This document shows, piece by piece, positions 18,864 through 30,604 of a stretch of DNA of 64,000 nucleotides; within the stretch, counting starts at the first letter, position 1; each line of letters starts with the position of its first letter. Position numbers and translations under genes: made by a program. The stretch is from Vibrio sp. UCD-FRSSP16_30 (GTDB lineage Bacteria > Pseudomonadota > Gammaproteobacteria > Enterobacterales > Vibrionaceae): contig NZ_LZFW01000004.1 of assembly GCF_001676025.1 (NCBI RefSeq), forward strand, positions 59,118 to 123,117, read 5' to 3'. Below the pieces are notes generated by a model. That model saw only the letters and a program-made list of their open reading frames with translations. It did not search any database and was not told the origin of the DNA.

Positions 18864-21302
18864 ATGTCTCTAAAACGTATCCTGCTTACCGCGTTACTAC
18901 TTGGAAGTAGTGCTGTTTACGGTGCAGAAAATTTTGTCGTTCAAGATATCAAAATTGAAGGTCTTCAACGTGTTGCACTCGGTGCTGCATTGCTAGAGAT
19001 GCCCGTTCGTGTTGGTGACACTGTTGGCACTAAAGATGTCTCTGGCATCATCAAATCTTTGTATAGTTCTGGTAACTATGAAGATGTGAAAGTACTGAGA
19101 GAGGGCGACGTATTAGTTGTTCGTGTGACTGAGCGTCCAACCATTGCCAGTGTGTCATTTTCTGGTAACAAGGCGATAGAAGAAGACCAACTTAAACAGA
19201 ACCTTAATTCTTCTAATGTTCGTGTTGGTGAAGCTCTTGATCGCACAGCGCTGAGTACCATAGAAAAAGGTCTAGAAGACTTCTATTACAGTGTGGGTAA
19301 ATATAACGCTTCTGTTCAAGCGGTTGTGACCCCATTACCTCGTAACCGAGCCGATCTTAAATTTGTCTTCTCAGAAGGTGTCTCGGCAAAAATTCAACAA
19401 ATTAACTTCATTGGCAATACTGTCTTTACCGATAGTGACCTGCTATCGCGCTTTAACTTAAATGTTGATGTGCCATGGTGGAACTTCATGGCCGATGAAA
19501 AGTATCAAAAGCAAGTACTGGCCGGTGATCTAGAGGCCCTTAAATCTTATTACCTTAATCAGGGTTATTTGAAATTTAAGGTCGACTCAAGCCAAGTTGC
19601 TATCTCTCCAGATAAGAAGGGTGTGTATATCACTCTTTTCTTAGACGAAGGTGAACAATATACGGTCGACAAAGTCGATGTACGTGGTGAGCTTATCGGA
19701 AAGCGCGATGAGTTTGAGCAGATGAATCCATTTAAACAAGGTGACGTGTACAGCGGCGCTTCTGTTACAGGTATGGAAGAGTCAATCAAACGAGTGCTGG
19801 GTGAAGCAGGCTACGCATACCCTAACGTAAGAACCATTCCAGAATTTGATGATGAGAACCATACGGTATCTCTAGTGGTTAATGTTGAAGCGGGCAATCG
19901 TATTTATGTTCGTGATATCCGTTTTGTCGGTAACAACACCACCAAAGATGAAGTGCTTCGCCGTGAAATGCGTCAAATGGAAGGCAGTTGGCTGAATTCG
20001 AAAAACCTTGATACGGGTAAAACACGTTTAAACCGTTTGGGTTTCTTTGAAACTGTTGATGTGCAGACCGTTCGCGTTCCAGGAACTGATGATCAGGTTG
20101 ATGTTGTTTACTCAGTTAAAGAAGCGAACTCAGGCAGTGTGAACTTTGGTGTTGGTTACGGTACTGAATCAGGTATTAGTTTCCAAGTTGGCTTACAGCA
20201 AGATAACTTCTTAGGTACAGGTAACCGCGTTGGTATCAGCGCCATGATGAACGATTACCAAAAAAATATCAGCTTGGAATATCGTGACCCTTACTGGAAC
20301 TTAGATGGCGTTAGCTTGGGTGGTAAGGTCTTCTACAACAAATTTGAAGCATCAGAAGCGGGTATTGTTGACTACACCAACGAAAGTTACGGCGGTTCTT
20401 TAACTTGGGGTTTCCCATTTGATGAATTGAACTTCTTTGAAGTTGGGGTTGGCTATACGCACAACAGCTTGTCAAACCTTGATCCGTACGTTCAGATAGA
20501 AAACTTCCTTCAATCTCAGGGTAGTAACTACAATGCGATTGAAAATACGCTAAATACTGATGATTTTGACGTTTCTCTGACTTGGACGCGTAATAATCTA
20601 AACCGAAGTGTTTTCCCAACATCGGGTAACCACCAACGTTTTACGGGTAAAGTGACAGTTCCGGGATCGGATGCTCAATACTATAAACTTCAGTATGATG
20701 CGAGACAGTATTTCCCCCTTAACCAAAAACAAACCTTTGCTTTATTGTTTCGTGGACGTTTAGGTTATGGTAATGGTTACGGCAAAACCGGTGGCAATGA
20801 TAACTTGTACCCGTTTTATGAGAACTTCTACGCAGGTGGCTTCACCACGCTACGTGGCTTTGGTTCAAACAGTGCCGGACCGAAAGCAGTATATGATGAT
20901 CCATCAGGTTGTTCGGGCAACGTAGGGGGAAATAACCCTTGTTACTCAGCGACGGATGAATCAGCCGGTGGTAACGCCACTATGCTAGGTAGTATTGAAC
21001 TTATCGTTCCTACGCCATTTGCAGGTGAGAGTTTCCGCAACCAAATACGTACCAGTGTATTCTTTGATATTGCCAGCGTATGGGATACAGAGTTTAACGA
21101 TGTGGACGTAGACCAAAATTTACCGGGTTCGGAATACTATTATGATTATTCTGACCCATTTGCTTACCGTGCGTCGGTAGGTGCAGCGTTACAGTGGATG
21201 TCACCAATGGGACCTTTAGTGTTCTCGTTGGCAACACCGATAGAATTTTATGAGGGTGATGATAAAGAAGTCTTCACCTTCACAATTGGTAGAACCTTCT
21301 AA
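18864..21302 (+). CDS. bamA: Outer-membrane protein assembly factor BamA
   Basis: BamA is the essential barrel subunit that inserts beta-barrel proteins in the outer membrane. The 812 residues have a signal peptide (residues 1-20, cleaved after YGA), five POTRA domains (about 24-420), and a C-terminal 16-strand barrel with the conserved loop motif GGFTTLRGFGSN and a terminal aromatic residue (FTIGRTF). The BamC lipoprotein of the same complex is encoded at 62641. The chaperone gene skp follows after 17 bases. Confidence 0.97.
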   Translation: MSLKRILLTALLLGSSAVYGAENFVVQDIKIEGLQRVALGAALLEMPVRVGDTVGTKDVSGIIKSLYSSGNYEDVKVLREGDVLVVRVTERPTIASVSFSGNKAIEEDQLKQNLNSSNVRVGEALDRTALSTIEKGLEDFYYSVGKYNASVQAVVTPLPRNRADLKFVFSEGVSAKIQQINFIGNTVFTDSDLLSRFNLNVDVPWWNFMADEKYQKQVLAGDLEALKSYYLNQGYLKFKVDSSQVAISPDKKGVYITLFLDEGEQYTVDKVDVRGELIGKRDEFEQMNPFKQGDVYSGASVTGMEESIKRVLGEAGYAYPNVRTIPEFDDENHTVSLVVNVEAGNRIYVRDIRFVGNNTTKDEVLRREMRQMEGSWLNSKNLDTGKTRLNRLGFFETVDVQTVRVPGTDDQVDVVYSVKEANSGSVNFGVGYGTESGISFQVGLQQDNFLGTGNRVGISAMMNDYQKNISLEYRDPYWNLDGVSLGGKVFYNKFEASEAGIVDYTNESYGGSLTWGFPFDELNFFEVGVGYTHNSLSNLDPYVQIENFLQSQGSNYNAIENTLNTDDFDVSLTWTRNNLNRSVFPTSGNHQRFTGKVTVPGSDAQYYKLQYDARQYFPLNQKQTFALLFRGRLGYGNGYGKTGGNDNLYPFYENFYAGGFTTLRGFGSNSAGPKAVYDDPSGCSGNVGGNNPCYSATDESAGGNATMLGSIELIVPTPFAGESFRNQIRTSVFFDIASVWDTEFNDVDVDQNLPGSEYYYDYSDPFAYRASVGAALQWMSPMGPLVFSLATPIEFYEGDDKEVFTFTIGRTF

Positions 21303-21319
21303 ACTTTAAGGAATATATT

Positions 21320-21832
21320 TTGAAAAAACTAATTAAAGCAGCAGGCTTAAGTCTTGTAGTTTTATCTACATCTCTAGTAGCCCATGCCGCAGAAGCTGCG
21401 CAGAAGGTTGCTTACGTGAATACAGCTCAAGTCTTCCAAGAGCTACCTCAACGTGAAGCGGTACTAAAAACGCTGCAAGATGAGTTTAAAGACAAAACAG
21501 CTGAGCTAAAAACCATCGAAGGCAAAATTAAGGCGAAAGCTGATAAAGCGCGCCGCGATGCAGCTCTACTAGGTGATGACGGTGTTCGTCAACTGCAAAT
21601 TGAAATTGCTGGCCTAGAAGCTGAATACAAACTTAAAGGTCAATCTCTAGAGCGTGACGGTAAACGTCGTGAAGCTCAAGAGAAGCAAAAGCTATTCAAA
21701 GCGATTCAAGATGCTGTGACTGTTGTTGCTAAACGTGAAGGTGTAGACATGGTTGTTGATGCTCAAGCACTGCAATATGCAAAACCAGAGCTAGACCTAT
21801 CTCAAAAAGTTATCGACGAATTGAATAAGTAA
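21320..21832 (+). CDS. skp: Periplasmic chaperone Skp (OmpH)
   Basis: Skp is a trimeric jellyfish-shaped chaperone that carries unfolded outer-membrane proteins to BamA. It has 170 residues with a signal peptide cleaved after SLVAHA (about residue 23) and the N-terminal strand KVAYVNTAQVFQELPQ. A long coiled-coil tentacle region follows (about 45-130), rich in Lys, Glu and Arg. The start is TTG behind TAAGGAATATATT. It is only six bases from lpxD. Confidence 0.95.
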   Translation: MKKLIKAAGLSLVVLSTSLVAHAAEAAQKVAYVNTAQVFQELPQREAVLKTLQDEFKDKTAELKTIEGKIKAKADKARRDAALLGDDGVRQLQIEIAGLEAEYKLKGQSLERDGKRREAQEKQKLFKAIQDAVTVVAKREGVDMVVDAQALQYAKPELDLSQKVIDELNK

Positions 21833-21838
21833 TTAACT

Positions 21839-22858
21839 ATGACAGAACTGACGTTACAACAACTTGAAAGCATCACAGGTGGCACTTTACATGGTGACCC
21901 TGAGACTAGGGTATCTTCGGTCGCAGCTATGGATAAAGCCATAGAAGGGCAAATCACCTTCTTGTCTAATCCTCGCTACAAGAAGCAACTCGCCGAGTGT
22001 AAGGCGTCAGTTGTCATGGTAAAAGAGAGCGAGCGAGAGCTTTGCACTGGTAATACACTTGTCGTGCCAGACCCTTACGTGGCTTACGCTAAGGTAGCTC
22101 AAGCTTTCAATACGCCAGAGTTACCAGCACAAGACATTGCACCGTCTGCATTTATTGCAGAGGATGCTACTTTAGGCGCTAATGTTTCTGTGGGGCCGAA
22201 TGCGACCATAGAATCAGGCGCAGTATTGGGTGACAATGTTAGCATTGGCGCGGGTGCTTATGTGGGCAAAAACGCAGTAATTGGCGCTGGCACTCAGCTA
22301 TGGGCAAACGCAACTCTGTATCATCATGTACAAGTGGGTGAACGATGCGTTTTCCATTCTAGTTCTGTGATTGGTGCTGATGGTTTTGGCTATGCAAATG
22401 AACGTGGTGAGTGGATTAAAATCCCTCAAGTGGGCATCGTTAAAATTGGCGATCGTGTTGAAGTGGGCGCAAGCACGACTATCGACCGAGGCGCTCTAGA
22501 CGATACTATTATTGAGAGCAATGTGATTTTAGATAATCAAATTCAAATTGGTCACAATGTTCACATTAGCTATGGTTCTTGTATTGCAGGTGGTACGGTC
22601 GTTGGTGGCAGTACTCACATTGGTAAATATTGTATTATTGGTGGTGGCGCAGCCATTTCTGGACACTTAGAGATTGCTGACGGTAGCATGATCTCAGGTC
22701 GAGCTATGATACTAAAAAGTATTACCGAAAAAGGCGTGTATTCTTCTGGTATGCCTGCTCAACCCAATAGAGAGTGGCGTAAATCGGTTGCTCGTTTAAA
22801 TAGGCTTGAGGATATGCTCAATCGCCTAAATGAATTGGAAAAAAAGATCGCTTCTTAA
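21839..22858 (+). CDS. lpxD: UDP-3-O-(3-hydroxyacyl)glucosamine N-acyltransferase LpxD
   Basis: LpxD adds the second 3-hydroxyacyl chain in lipid A synthesis. The 339 residues have an N-terminal uridine-binding domain (1-100, with [11 protein letters not shown]) and a left-handed beta-helix of hexapeptide repeats (100-310). The catalytic-His motif [10 protein letters not shown] and the DGFGYA motif lie in the helix. A C-terminal helix ([19 protein letters not shown]) follows. A hairpin after the gene partly separates it from fabZ. Confidence 0.96.
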   Translation: MTELTLQQLESITGGTLHGDPETRVSSVAAMDKAIEGQITFLSNPRYKKQLAECKASVVMVKESERELCTGNTLVVPDPYVAYAKVAQAFNTPELPAQDIAPSAFIAEDATLGANVSVGPNATIESGAVLGDNVSIGAGAYVGKNAVIGAGTQLWANATLYHHVQVGERCVFHSSSVIGADGFGYANERGEWIKIPQVGIVKIGDRVEVGASTTIDRGALDDTIIESNVILDNQIQIGHNVHISYGSCIAGGTVVGGSTHIGKYCIIGGGAAISGHLEIADGSMISGRAMILKSITEKGVYSSGMPAQPNREWRKSVARLNRLEDMLNRLNELEKKIAS

Positions 22859-22869
22859 AAGTTAATATT

Positions 22870-22896
22870 AAGGCCTGCGATATGCAGGTCTTTTTA
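22870..22896 (+). terminator. Hairpin between lpxD and fabZ
   Basis: A GGCCTGC / GCAGGTC stem with a 5-nt loop is followed by TTTTT. It looks like an intrinsic terminator inside the envelope gene block, so fabZ-lpxA may rely partly on a promoter in 22897-22945. Confidence 0.7.
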
Positions 22897-22945
22897 GTCT
22901 ATGATTGTTAAATAAATTAAAGCGTTACATTAAAGGAAACACACT

Positions 22946-23398
22946 TTGACTTCTGAAAAAAAGACCATGGATATTATGGAGATTCAATCTCTTCTTCCTC
23001 ACCGTTATCCGTTTTTGCTACTCGATCGCGTTACTGACTACGAAGAAGGTAAGTATCTTATTGGTTTAAAAAACGTAACCTTTAATGAGCCTCAGTTCAC
23101 AGGTCACTTTCCACAATTACCTGTATTTCCAGGCGTGTTAATTCTTGAAGCAATGGCTCAAGCAACTGGCTTGCTGGCATTTAAAACCTTTGGTGAGCCT
23201 AAAGAAAATGAATTGTATTACTTTGCTAGTGTAGATAAAGCGAAGTTCCGTAAACCTGTTAGCCCAGGCGACCAAATGATCATCGAAGTAGAACTATTGA
23301 AAAACCGTCGCGGCATTGCGATGTTCAATGGTACTGCTAAAGTTGATGGTGAAGTTGTTTGTTCTGCAGAACTAAAATGTGCTCGTCGAGAATTCTAA
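22946..23398 (+). CDS. fabZ: 3-hydroxyacyl-[acyl-carrier-protein] dehydratase FabZ
   Basis: FabZ dehydrates 3-hydroxyacyl-ACP in fatty-acid elongation, so it competes with LpxA and LpxD for the same substrate class. The 150-residue hotdog-fold protein contains [14 protein letters not shown] and the active-site helix [20 protein letters not shown], with His54 and Glu68. The start is TTG behind AAAGGAAAC. The stop codon is followed after one base by lpxA. Confidence 0.96.
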   Translation: MTSEKKTMDIMEIQSLLPHRYPFLLLDRVTDYEEGKYLIGLKNVTFNEPQFTGHFPQLPVFPGVLILEAMAQATGLLAFKTFGEPKENELYYFASVDKAKFRKPVSPGDQMIIEVELLKNRRGIAMFNGTAKVDGEVVCSAELKCARREF

Positions 23399-23399
23399 T

Positions 23400-24191
23400 A
23401 TGATTGATCCTACTGCAAAAATTCACCCTACTGCAGTTATTGAAGGTAATGTAAAAATCGGTGCCAACACAACGGTGGGGCCGTTTACATACATCAGTGG
23501 CGATGTAGAGATTGGTGAAGATAATGAGATTATGTCTCATGTCGTAATTAAAGGTTTAACTAAAATTGGTAATGGAAACCGAGTGTTTTCTTTTGCAATT
23601 TTAGGTGAAGAAAACCAAGATAAAAAATATCACGGTGAAGCGACACAGTTAATTGTTGGTGATCGTAATATTATTCGTGAAAGTGTACAGATGCACCGTG
23701 GTACTGTTCAGGATAAAGGCATTACTCAAGTAGGTAGCGATAACCTATTTTGTGTTAATGCACATATCGCTCATGACTGTGTGATTGGCGATAACGTTAT
23801 TCTAGGCAATAACGCAACGCTAGCAGGCCACGTTAAGGTTCAAGATTTCGTTATCTTAACGGCTTTAGTACCTGTACATCAGTTCTGTACCTTAGGTGCT
23901 CACGCCTTTATTGGCGGTGGTTCAACGGTTGCTCAAGACATTCCTCCGTTTGTTATGGCGCAAGGTAACCACTGTAGTCCTATCGGCATTAACTCTGAAG
24001 GTATGAAACGTCGCGGCTTTGAAAAGCAAGACATTCTTGCTGTGCGTCGTGCATTCAAAACTTTGTATCGTACTGGTTTAACACTAGACGAAGCCAAAGA
24101 AGAGATGAAAGCGTCTGCCGAAGAATACCCTGCGGTTAAGCAGTTTTTAGATTACCTAAATAATAATGTTACTCGTGGCATTATTCGCTAG
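23400..24191 (+). CDS. lpxA: UDP-N-acetylglucosamine O-acyltransferase LpxA
   Basis: LpxA is the first enzyme of lipid A synthesis, transferring a 3-hydroxyacyl chain to UDP-GlcNAc. From the ATG at 23400 it is 263 residues. It has a left-handed beta-helix of hexapeptide repeats (1-185), the catalytic His125 in AHIAHDC, and a C-terminal helical bundle. A reading from 23379 overlaps fabZ and adds seven unlikely residues. An intrinsic hairpin follows before lpxB. Confidence 0.96.
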   Translation: MIDPTAKIHPTAVIEGNVKIGANTTVGPFTYISGDVEIGEDNEIMSHVVIKGLTKIGNGNRVFSFAILGEENQDKKYHGEATQLIVGDRNIIRESVQMHRGTVQDKGITQVGSDNLFCVNAHIAHDCVIGDNVILGNNATLAGHVKVQDFVILTALVPVHQFCTLGAHAFIGGGSTVAQDIPPFVMAQGNHCSPIGINSEGMKRRGFEKQDILAVRRAFKTLYRTGLTLDEAKEEMKASAEEYPAVKQFLDYLNNNVTRGIIR

Positions 24192-24214
24192 TACTAATAT
24201 TTAGTTTTTCTTTT

Positions 24215-24243
24215 AAAGATCGCTGTAATGGGCGATCTTTTTG
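24215..24243 (+). terminator. Hairpin between lpxA and lpxB
   Basis: AAAGATCGC pairs with GCGATCTTT around a 7-nt loop, followed by TTT. It is an intrinsic-terminator-like attenuator inside the lipid A gene run. Confidence 0.75.
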
Positions 24244-24264
24244 TTTGTGTATGGAGTGCATTTT

Positions 24265-25407
24265 ATGAGTCGACCATTGCGTATTGGTGTTGTTGTCGGA
24301 GAGTTGTCTGGGGACACATTAGGTGAAGGTCTTATCAAAGGAATCCAGCAGCGTTATCCTGATGCTGAATTTGTTGGTATTGCTGGACCTAAAATGCAGG
24401 CATTAGGTTGCCGTTCATTATTTGATATGGAAGAATTATCGGTAATGGGCTTGGTGGAAGTATTAGGTCGCTTACGCCGAATTTTACACATCAAGAAAGA
24501 AGTTGCTAAATTTTTCAAACAATGGCAACCGGATGTCTTTATCGGTATCGATGCGCCAGACTTTAACCTGCGTCTTGAGCTAGAGCTGAAAAATGCTGGG
24601 CTTAAAACCGTTCACTATGTCAGCCCATCCGTATGGGCTTGGCGTCCAAAACGTATTTTCAAAATTGACGCTGCCACCGATTTAGTTCTCGCCTTTTTGC
24701 CGTTTGAAAAAGCGTTTTATGATAAATATAACGTCGCTTGTGAGTTTGTCGGTCATACCTTAGCCGATGCTATTCCATTGCAATCAAGTAAAAGTGAAGC
24801 TAGAGAACGCTTTGGGTTACAACAAGATAGACGTTGGATTGCAGTACTGCCGGGGAGTCGCCGTGGGGAAGTAAAACTGATGGCAGAGGACTTTATTCAA
24901 GGCTGTAAGTTATTAAATCAAAAGTATCCTGATATCGGTTTTATCGTCTCAGCAGTCAATCCTGCAAGACGTGCTCAGTTTGAAGAAATTTGGCAGCAAA
25001 GCGCCCCGGAACTTGATTTTCAAATCATAGAAGAAAACTCCGCACGTAATATTATGGCGGCAGCGGATTTTATCTTGCTAGCATGCGGCACTGCGGTTTT
25101 AGAAGGTATGTTGGTTAATCGTCCGATGGTGACGGCATATAAAGTAAATAAGATCTCAGGTTTTATTGCTAAGCGCATGATGCTAAACAAGTATTACAGC
25201 CTGCCGAACCTTCTTGCAGATGAAGAGCTTATTACTGAACTGATTATGGAACAGTGCAATCCTGCGCAGATCTTTGAGTCTATGCAAACGCTTATTGATG
25301 GGGATACCTCCTACATGACCAATAAGTTTACTGAAATGCACGCATGGATTAAACGTGATGCTGATACTCAAGCTGCCAACGCTGTACTCGATTTAATAGG
25401 CAAGTAA
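24265..25407 (+). CDS. lpxB: Lipid-A-disaccharide synthase LpxB
   Basis: LpxB joins UDP-2,3-diacylglucosamine and lipid X to make the lipid A disaccharide at the inner membrane. From the ATG at 24265 (GGAG nine bases upstream) it is 380 residues of GT-B fold. Motifs include [47 protein letters not shown] and [12 protein letters not shown]. The reading from 24241 adds eight residues without support. rnhB follows after one base. Confidence 0.96.
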   Translation: MSRPLRIGVVVGELSGDTLGEGLIKGIQQRYPDAEFVGIAGPKMQALGCRSLFDMEELSVMGLVEVLGRLRRILHIKKEVAKFFKQWQPDVFIGIDAPDFNLRLELELKNAGLKTVHYVSPSVWAWRPKRIFKIDAATDLVLAFLPFEKAFYDKYNVACEFVGHTLADAIPLQSSKSEARERFGLQQDRRWIAVLPGSRRGEVKLMAEDFIQGCKLLNQKYPDIGFIVSAVNPARRAQFEEIWQQSAPELDFQIIEENSARNIMAAADFILLACGTAVLEGMLVNRPMVTAYKVNKISGFIAKRMMLNKYYSLPNLLADEELITELIMEQCNPAQIFESMQTLIDGDTSYMTNKFTEMHAWIKRDADTQAANAVLDLIGK

Positions 25408-25408
25408 A

Positions 25409-26029
25409 ATGGTTAAAGCAAAGATTGAATACCCTCCTTTTGAATATCCGCAAGGCTATAGCTTATTTGCTGGGGTTGATGAAGTAGGGCGTGGTCCATT
25501 AGTTGGGGATGTGGTGACAGCCGCTGTGATTCTTGACCCTAACAATCCGATTCAAGGATTAACGGACTCTAAAGCTCTATCTGAGAAAAAACGCTTAGCG
25601 CTTTTTCCTGAAATTAAAGAAAAAGCATTAGCATGGTCAGTGGGTCGTTGTTCTCCTGATGAAATTGATGAACTGAACATTTTACACGCTACTATGTTAG
25701 CCATGACAAGAGCCATCGAAGGTCTAGCGCTACAGCCTGACTTTGCGTTAATTGATGGTAATCGAGTGCCGACTATTGCGATGCCTGGCTTAGCAGTAGT
25801 CAAAGGGGACTTGAGAGTGGCTGAAATTAGCGCCGCCTCGATTATTGCTAAAGTCGTACGCGACCAAGAAATGGTTGAGCTTGATGAAAAGCACCCACAA
25901 TTTGGTTTTGCTAAGCATAAAGGTTACCCAACCAAAGCCCACTTCGCTGCGATTGAAGAACATGGCGTGATTGCCGAGCACAGAAAAAGCTTTAAGCCAG
26001 TTAAACGAGCGTTAGGTCTTCTTGACTAG
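25409..26029 (+). CDS. rnhB: Ribonuclease HII
   Basis: RNase HII cuts RNA in RNA/DNA hybrids and removes single ribonucleotides from DNA. The 206-residue protein has [16 protein letters not shown] with catalytic D24 and E25, plus ALIDGNRVP and [13 protein letters not shown] with the other acidic residues. It lies one base from lpxB and 18 bases from dnaE, as in other gammaproteobacteria. RNase HI is encoded at 37014. Confidence 0.96.
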   Translation: MVKAKIEYPPFEYPQGYSLFAGVDEVGRGPLVGDVVTAAVILDPNNPIQGLTDSKALSEKKRLALFPEIKEKALAWSVGRCSPDEIDELNILHATMLAMTRAIEGLALQPDFALIDGNRVPTIAMPGLAVVKGDLRVAEISAASIIAKVVRDQEMVELDEKHPQFGFAKHKGYPTKAHFAAIEEHGVIAEHRKSFKPVKRALGLLD

Positions 26030-26047
26030 CGAGATAATAGAGTAATT

Positions 26048-29000
26048 ATGACCCAGCCTAAGTTTATACATTTACGCGTTCACAGTGACTATTCCATGGT
26101 GGATGGCTTGTCTAAGGTGCCACCTTTAGTTAAAAAAGTGGCAGAGCTTGGCATGCCAGCGGTAGCGCTGACCGATTTTACCAACCTGTGTGGCTTAGTT
26201 AAGTTTTACAATAACGCCCATAACTCAGGTGTTAAGCCGATTATTGGCGCTGACTTTACGATGCAATCAGCAGAGTTTGGTGAAGAGCTGACGCGTATTA
26301 CTGTTTTGGCTAGCAATAATCAGGGTTATAAAAACCTGACCTTATTGATCTCAAAAGCTTATCTTCGTGGACATGTGCAGCATCAACCTGTGATAGACAA
26401 AGCATGGTTAGCAGAGCTTAGTGAAGGTCTTATTGTTCTATCTGGTGGTAAAAGTGGTGAAGTAGGTAAAGCATTACTGAAAGGTAATCATGAACTAGCC
26501 CAGCAATGTATCGAATTTTATCAACAGCACTTTGCCGATCACTTCTATCTTGAATTAACCCGTACCGGTCGCGCTGACGAAGAAAGCTATCTTCATTTCG
26601 CATTAGAGTGCGCCGCGCAATATGATCTGCCTGTCGTGGCCACCAACGAAGTAGTATTTGTTAATCAAGACCAATTTGATGCCCACGAAATACGTGTCGC
26701 TATCCATGATGGCTTCACCATCGAAGATCCTCGTCGTCCTAAAAACTACAGTGCTCAGCAATACCTGCGCACCGAAGACGAAATGTGTGAGCTATTCTCG
26801 GATATTCCAGAAGCGCTGCAAAACAGTGTTGAGATCGCTAAGCGTTGTAATGTAACAGTGCGCCTTGGGGAATACTTCCTACCTAATTTCCCAACCGGTG
26901 ATATGTCCATTGAGGAATTTTTGGTACATAAATCTGAAGAAGGTTTGGAAGAGCGTCTTGAGTTTCTTTTCCCTGATCCTAAAGTTCGTGAGCAAAAACG
27001 CCCTGAATATGACGAGCGATTAGAGATTGAATTAAAAGTAGTAAACCAGATGGGATTCCCTGGTTACTTCTTGATTGTAATGGAATTTATTCAGTGGTCT
27101 AAGGATAACGATATTCCTGTAGGCCCGGGTCGTGGTTCTGGTGCGGGCTCATTGGTGGCTTACGCACTCAAAATCACCGACCTTGATCCGTTAGAATACG
27201 ACTTACTGTTTGAGCGATTTTTGAACCCTGAACGTGTTTCCATGCCCGATTTCGATATCGACTTTTGTATGGATAAGCGTGATCAGGTCATCGATCATGT
27301 TGCCGAATTGTACGGTCGTGACGCGGTATCTCAGATCATTACCTTTGGTACTATGGCAGCAAAAGCGGTTATTCGTGATGTTGGTCGTGTATTGGGTCAC
27401 CCTTATGGTTTTGTTGACCGTATTTCTAAACTGGTTCCGCCCGATCCGGGAATGACCCTAAGCAAAGCGTTCGATGCAGAGCCGCAGCTAGGTGAGTTGT
27501 ATGACGCAGATGAAGAGGTCAAAGATCTCATCGATATGTGTCGCATTTTGGAAGGTTGTACTCGTAACGCAGGTAAACACGCTGGTGGCGTAGTTATTTC
27601 GCCGACCACCATTACCGACTTTGCGCCAATTTATGCCGATGCTGAAGGGCATTTCCCTGTTACGCAATTTGATAAAAACGACGTTGAAACTGCCGGTCTG
27701 GTTAAGTTCGATTTCTTGGGACTGCGTACTTTAACCATCATTGATTGGGCATTAGGGCTAATTAACCCTCGCTTGGCTAAAAATGGTGAGGCTCCGATAC
27801 GAATTGAGTCTATACCACTAGAAGATGAAGCTGCATTTAGAATACTGAAAAACTCAGAAACCACCGCCGTTTTCCAGTTAGAATCTCGCGGTATGAAGGA
27901 CTTGATTAAGCGTCTTCAGCCGGACTGTTTTGAAGATATTATTGCACTGGTAGCCTTGTTCCGTCCCGGTCCTTTGCAATCGGGCATGGTAGATAACTTT
28001 ATTGACCGTAAGCATGGCCGTGAAGCGATTTCTTATCCTGATGAACATTGGCAACATGAATCACTGAAAGAAACCCTAGATCCGACCTACGGCATCATAT
28101 TGTACCAAGAACAGGTTATGCAAATAGCCCAGATCTTGGCAGGTTATACCTTAGGCGGCGCGGATATGCTGCGTCGTGCAATGGGTAAGAAAAAACCTGA
28201 AGAGATGGAGAAGCAGCGCTCAATCTTTAAAGAAGGTGCAGAGAACAACGGAGTTGATGGCGAGTTGTCGATGAAAATCTTCGACTTGGTAGAAAAGTTT
28301 GCAGGCTATGGTTTTAACAAATCACACTCAGCGGCTTATGCGTTAGTTTCTTATCAAACCTTATGGCTTAAAACCCATTATCCTGCTGAGTTTATGGCGG
28401 CGGTAATGACGGCCGATATGGATAACACCGAGAAGGTCGTTGGCCTTGTTGATGAGTGTATTCGTATGGGGCTCAAGCTGCTACCTCCGGATGTAAACTC
28501 AGGGCTTTATCGTTTTAATGTGGATGATACTGGCGCGATTGTGTATGGTATTGGCGCAATTAAAGGGGTTGGTGAAGGTCCGATTGAAAGCATTATTGAA
28601 GCGCGAACCAAAGACGGTCACTTTAAAGACTTATTTGATTTTTGTGCTCGTGTTGATCTTAAAAAGTGTAACAAGCGAGTCATTGAAAAATTGATTCAGG
28701 CTGGTGCTCTTGATCGCTTAGGCCCTCATAGAGCGGCCATGATGGCATCGGTGGATGCGGCAGTTAAAGCGGCCGGTCAATATCACCAAGCTGAAGCATT
28801 TGGTCAAAGTGATATGTTTGGCGTGCTCACTGATACACATTCAGATGTAGAGCAGGCGTATGCACAAGTGCCCAAATGGCCAGAGAAGATTTGGCTAGAA
28901 GGTGAGCGCGAAACACTGGGGCTTTATCTTACTGGACACCCGATTAATCTTTATCTTCGTGAGTTGGCTAAATACACTAGCTGTCGATTGAACAATGCAA

Positions 29001-29527
29001 CACCGACTCGACGTGATCAATCTGTTACGTTATCCGGTTTAGTGATTGCGGCTAAAGTGATGACGACCAAGCGCGGAACTCGCATTGGTATTTTGACTTT
29101 AGATGACCGTTCTGGCCGAATGGAAGTGATGCTTTTTTCTGATGTGCTAGAAAAGTATGCAGAATTTGTAGAAAAAGATAGAATTGTGGTAGTTTCTGGA
29201 CAGGTCAGCTTTGATGATTTCAATGGTGGCCTTAAAATGACGGCGCGTGAGATTATGGATCTTGGCCATGCTCGCGAAAAATATGCCTCTGGACTCAGTA
29301 TTTCGATATCAGAGTCGCAAATCGATGCGAAGTTCTTTGAGCGCTTTAGTCAAGTGTTAGAGCCGCATCGCGCTGGTACTATTCCAGTTAATATTTATTA
29401 TCAACGTAGTGACGCAAGAGCCAAGCTCTCTTTAGGTGTCGAATGGCGAGTAACGCCAAGTGATACGTTGATTGACGATTTAAAGCTATTGCTTGGTAAC
29501 GACCAGGTGGAACTCGAATTTAACTAA
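26048..29527 (+). CDS. dnaE: DNA polymerase III alpha subunit
   Basis: This is the replicative polymerase subunit. The 1159 residues include an N-terminal PHP domain (1-280, [16 protein letters not shown]), the palm with [16 protein letters not shown] and the catalytic motif MPDFDIDF, and the fingers motif [18 protein letters not shown]. The helix-hairpin-helix region [18 protein letters not shown] and a C-terminal OB fold (about 990-1070) complete it. Its proofreading partner DnaQ is encoded at 37535. Confidence 0.98.
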   Translation: MTQPKFIHLRVHSDYSMVDGLSKVPPLVKKVAELGMPAVALTDFTNLCGLVKFYNNAHNSGVKPIIGADFTMQSAEFGEELTRITVLASNNQGYKNLTLLISKAYLRGHVQHQPVIDKAWLAELSEGLIVLSGGKSGEVGKALLKGNHELAQQCIEFYQQHFADHFYLELTRTGRADEESYLHFALECAAQYDLPVVATNEVVFVNQDQFDAHEIRVAIHDGFTIEDPRRPKNYSAQQYLRTEDEMCELFSDIPEALQNSVEIAKRCNVTVRLGEYFLPNFPTGDMSIEEFLVHKSEEGLEERLEFLFPDPKVREQKRPEYDERLEIELKVVNQMGFPGYFLIVMEFIQWSKDNDIPVGPGRGSGAGSLVAYALKITDLDPLEYDLLFERFLNPERVSMPDFDIDFCMDKRDQVIDHVAELYGRDAVSQIITFGTMAAKAVIRDVGRVLGHPYGFVDRISKLVPPDPGMTLSKAFDAEPQLGELYDADEEVKDLIDMCRILEGCTRNAGKHAGGVVISPTTITDFAPIYADAEGHFPVTQFDKNDVETAGLVKFDFLGLRTLTIIDWALGLINPRLAKNGEAPIRIESIPLEDEAAFRILKNSETTAVFQLESRGMKDLIKRLQPDCFEDIIALVALFRPGPLQSGMVDNFIDRKHGREAISYPDEHWQHESLKETLDPTYGIILYQEQVMQIAQILAGYTLGGADMLRRAMGKKKPEEMEKQRSIFKEGAENNGVDGELSMKIFDLVEKFAGYGFNKSHSAAYALVSYQTLWLKTHYPAEFMAAVMTADMDNTEKVVGLVDECIRMGLKLLPPDVNSGLYRFNVDDTGAIVYGIGAIKGVGEGPIESIIEARTKDGHFKDLFDFCARVDLKKCNKRVIEKLIQAGALDRLGPHRAAMMASVDAAVKAAGQYHQAEAFGQSDMFGVLTDTHSDVEQAYAQVPKWPEKIWLEGERETLGLYLTGHPINLYLRELAKYTSCRLNNATPTRRDQSVTLSGLVIAAKVMTTKRGTRIGILTLDDRSGRMEVMLFSDVLEKYAEFVEKDRIVVVSGQVSFDDFNGGLKMTAREIMDLGHAREKYASGLSISISESQIDAKFFERFSQVLEPHRAGTIPVNIYYQRSDARAKLSLGVEWRVTPSDTLIDDLKLLLGNDQVELEFN

Positions 29528-29573
29528 TGACAGAACATGCTGTTATTAGCTCAAAAGAATGAAGGAATGCTAG

Positions 29574-30533
29574 ATGAGTTTGAACTTTCTAGAGTTTGAA
29601 AAGCCAATTGCTGAGCTTGAAGCTAAAATTGAAGCCCTGCGCGATGTGAGTCGACACGGCGGAAGCGAAGGCGTGGATCTGGACAAAGAGATTGCCTCTC
29701 TTGAAAAGAAAAGCCTAGAGCTGAAAAAGAAAATCTTTGGTGATTTAGGAGCTTGGCAGGTTGCTCAACTTGCTCGTCATCCACAGCGCCCTTACACTTA
29801 TGATTACATCGAAAATGCATTTTCTGAATTTGATGAGTTATGCGGTGATCGTACATTTGCAGACGACAAAGCAATTGTTGGTGGTATGGCGCGTTTAGAT
29901 GGCCGTCCTGTTATGATCATTGGTCATCAAAAAGGTCGCGAAACAAAAGAAAAAGTGATTCGTAACTTTGGCATGCCAAAACCAGAAGGTTACCGTAAAG
30001 CACTTCGTCTAATGAAGATGGCGGAACGTTTTAACATGCCAATTATCACTTTTATTGATACTGCTGGCGCATACCCGGGTGTGGGTGCGGAAGAGCGCGG
30101 TCAGTCAGAAGCAATTGCAACTAACTTAAAAGTAATGGCTGGCTTAACGGTTCCCGTTATCTGTAACGTTGTAGGTGAAGGCGGTTCTGGTGGTGCATTG
30201 GCAATTGGTGTTGGCGATTACGTTAACATGCTTCAATACTCTACTTATTCTGTTATTTCCCCAGAAGGTTGTGCTTCTATTTTATGGCGTGACTCTGAGA
30301 AGGCACCGCAAGCTGCTGAAGCGATGGGCCTAGTTGCTCCTCGTTTGAAAGAGCTAGGTCTTATCGATGAAATCATCTCTGAGCCTTTAGGCGGAGCGCA
30401 TCGCGATCCTGTTAGCACAGCGGAAAATATTAAAGCGGTGCTTATCAGTCAGCTTAAAGAGCTGGAAGGTAAGAGCAATGAGCAATTATTAGAGCGTCGT
30501 TACGATCGCCTAATGAGTTACGGATACTGTTAA
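29574..30533 (+). CDS. accA: Acetyl-CoA carboxylase carboxyltransferase subunit alpha
   Basis: AccA forms the carboxyltransferase with AccD and makes malonyl-CoA for fatty-acid synthesis. The 319 residues have an N-terminal helical part ([14 protein letters not shown]) and a crotonase-like core with [34 protein letters not shown] and [16 protein letters not shown]. Length is normal. It closes the long envelope/replication block and is followed by an intrinsic terminator. Confidence 0.97.
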   Translation: MSLNFLEFEKPIAELEAKIEALRDVSRHGGSEGVDLDKEIASLEKKSLELKKKIFGDLGAWQVAQLARHPQRPYTYDYIENAFSEFDELCGDRTFADDKAIVGGMARLDGRPVMIIGHQKGRETKEKVIRNFGMPKPEGYRKALRLMKMAERFNMPIITFIDTAGAYPGVGAEERGQSEAIATNLKVMAGLTVPVICNVVGEGGSGGALAIGVGDYVNMLQYSTYSVISPEGCASILWRDSEKAPQAAEAMGLVAPRLKELGLIDEIISEPLGGAHRDPVSTAENIKAVLISQLKELEGKSNEQLLERRYDRLMSYGYC

Positions 30534-30567
30534 TCACCACTTTGTTGGTGAGTATAACGTGATTAGA

Positions 30568-30594
30568 AAGGTGAGCTTAGGCTCACCTTTTTTG
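30568..30594 (+). terminator. Terminator after accA
   Basis: An AAGGTGAGC / GCTCACCTT stem with a 4-nt loop and a T6 tail, ten bases before the start of tilS. Confidence 0.9.
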
Positions 30595-30604
30595 ATTAAT
30601 ATAA

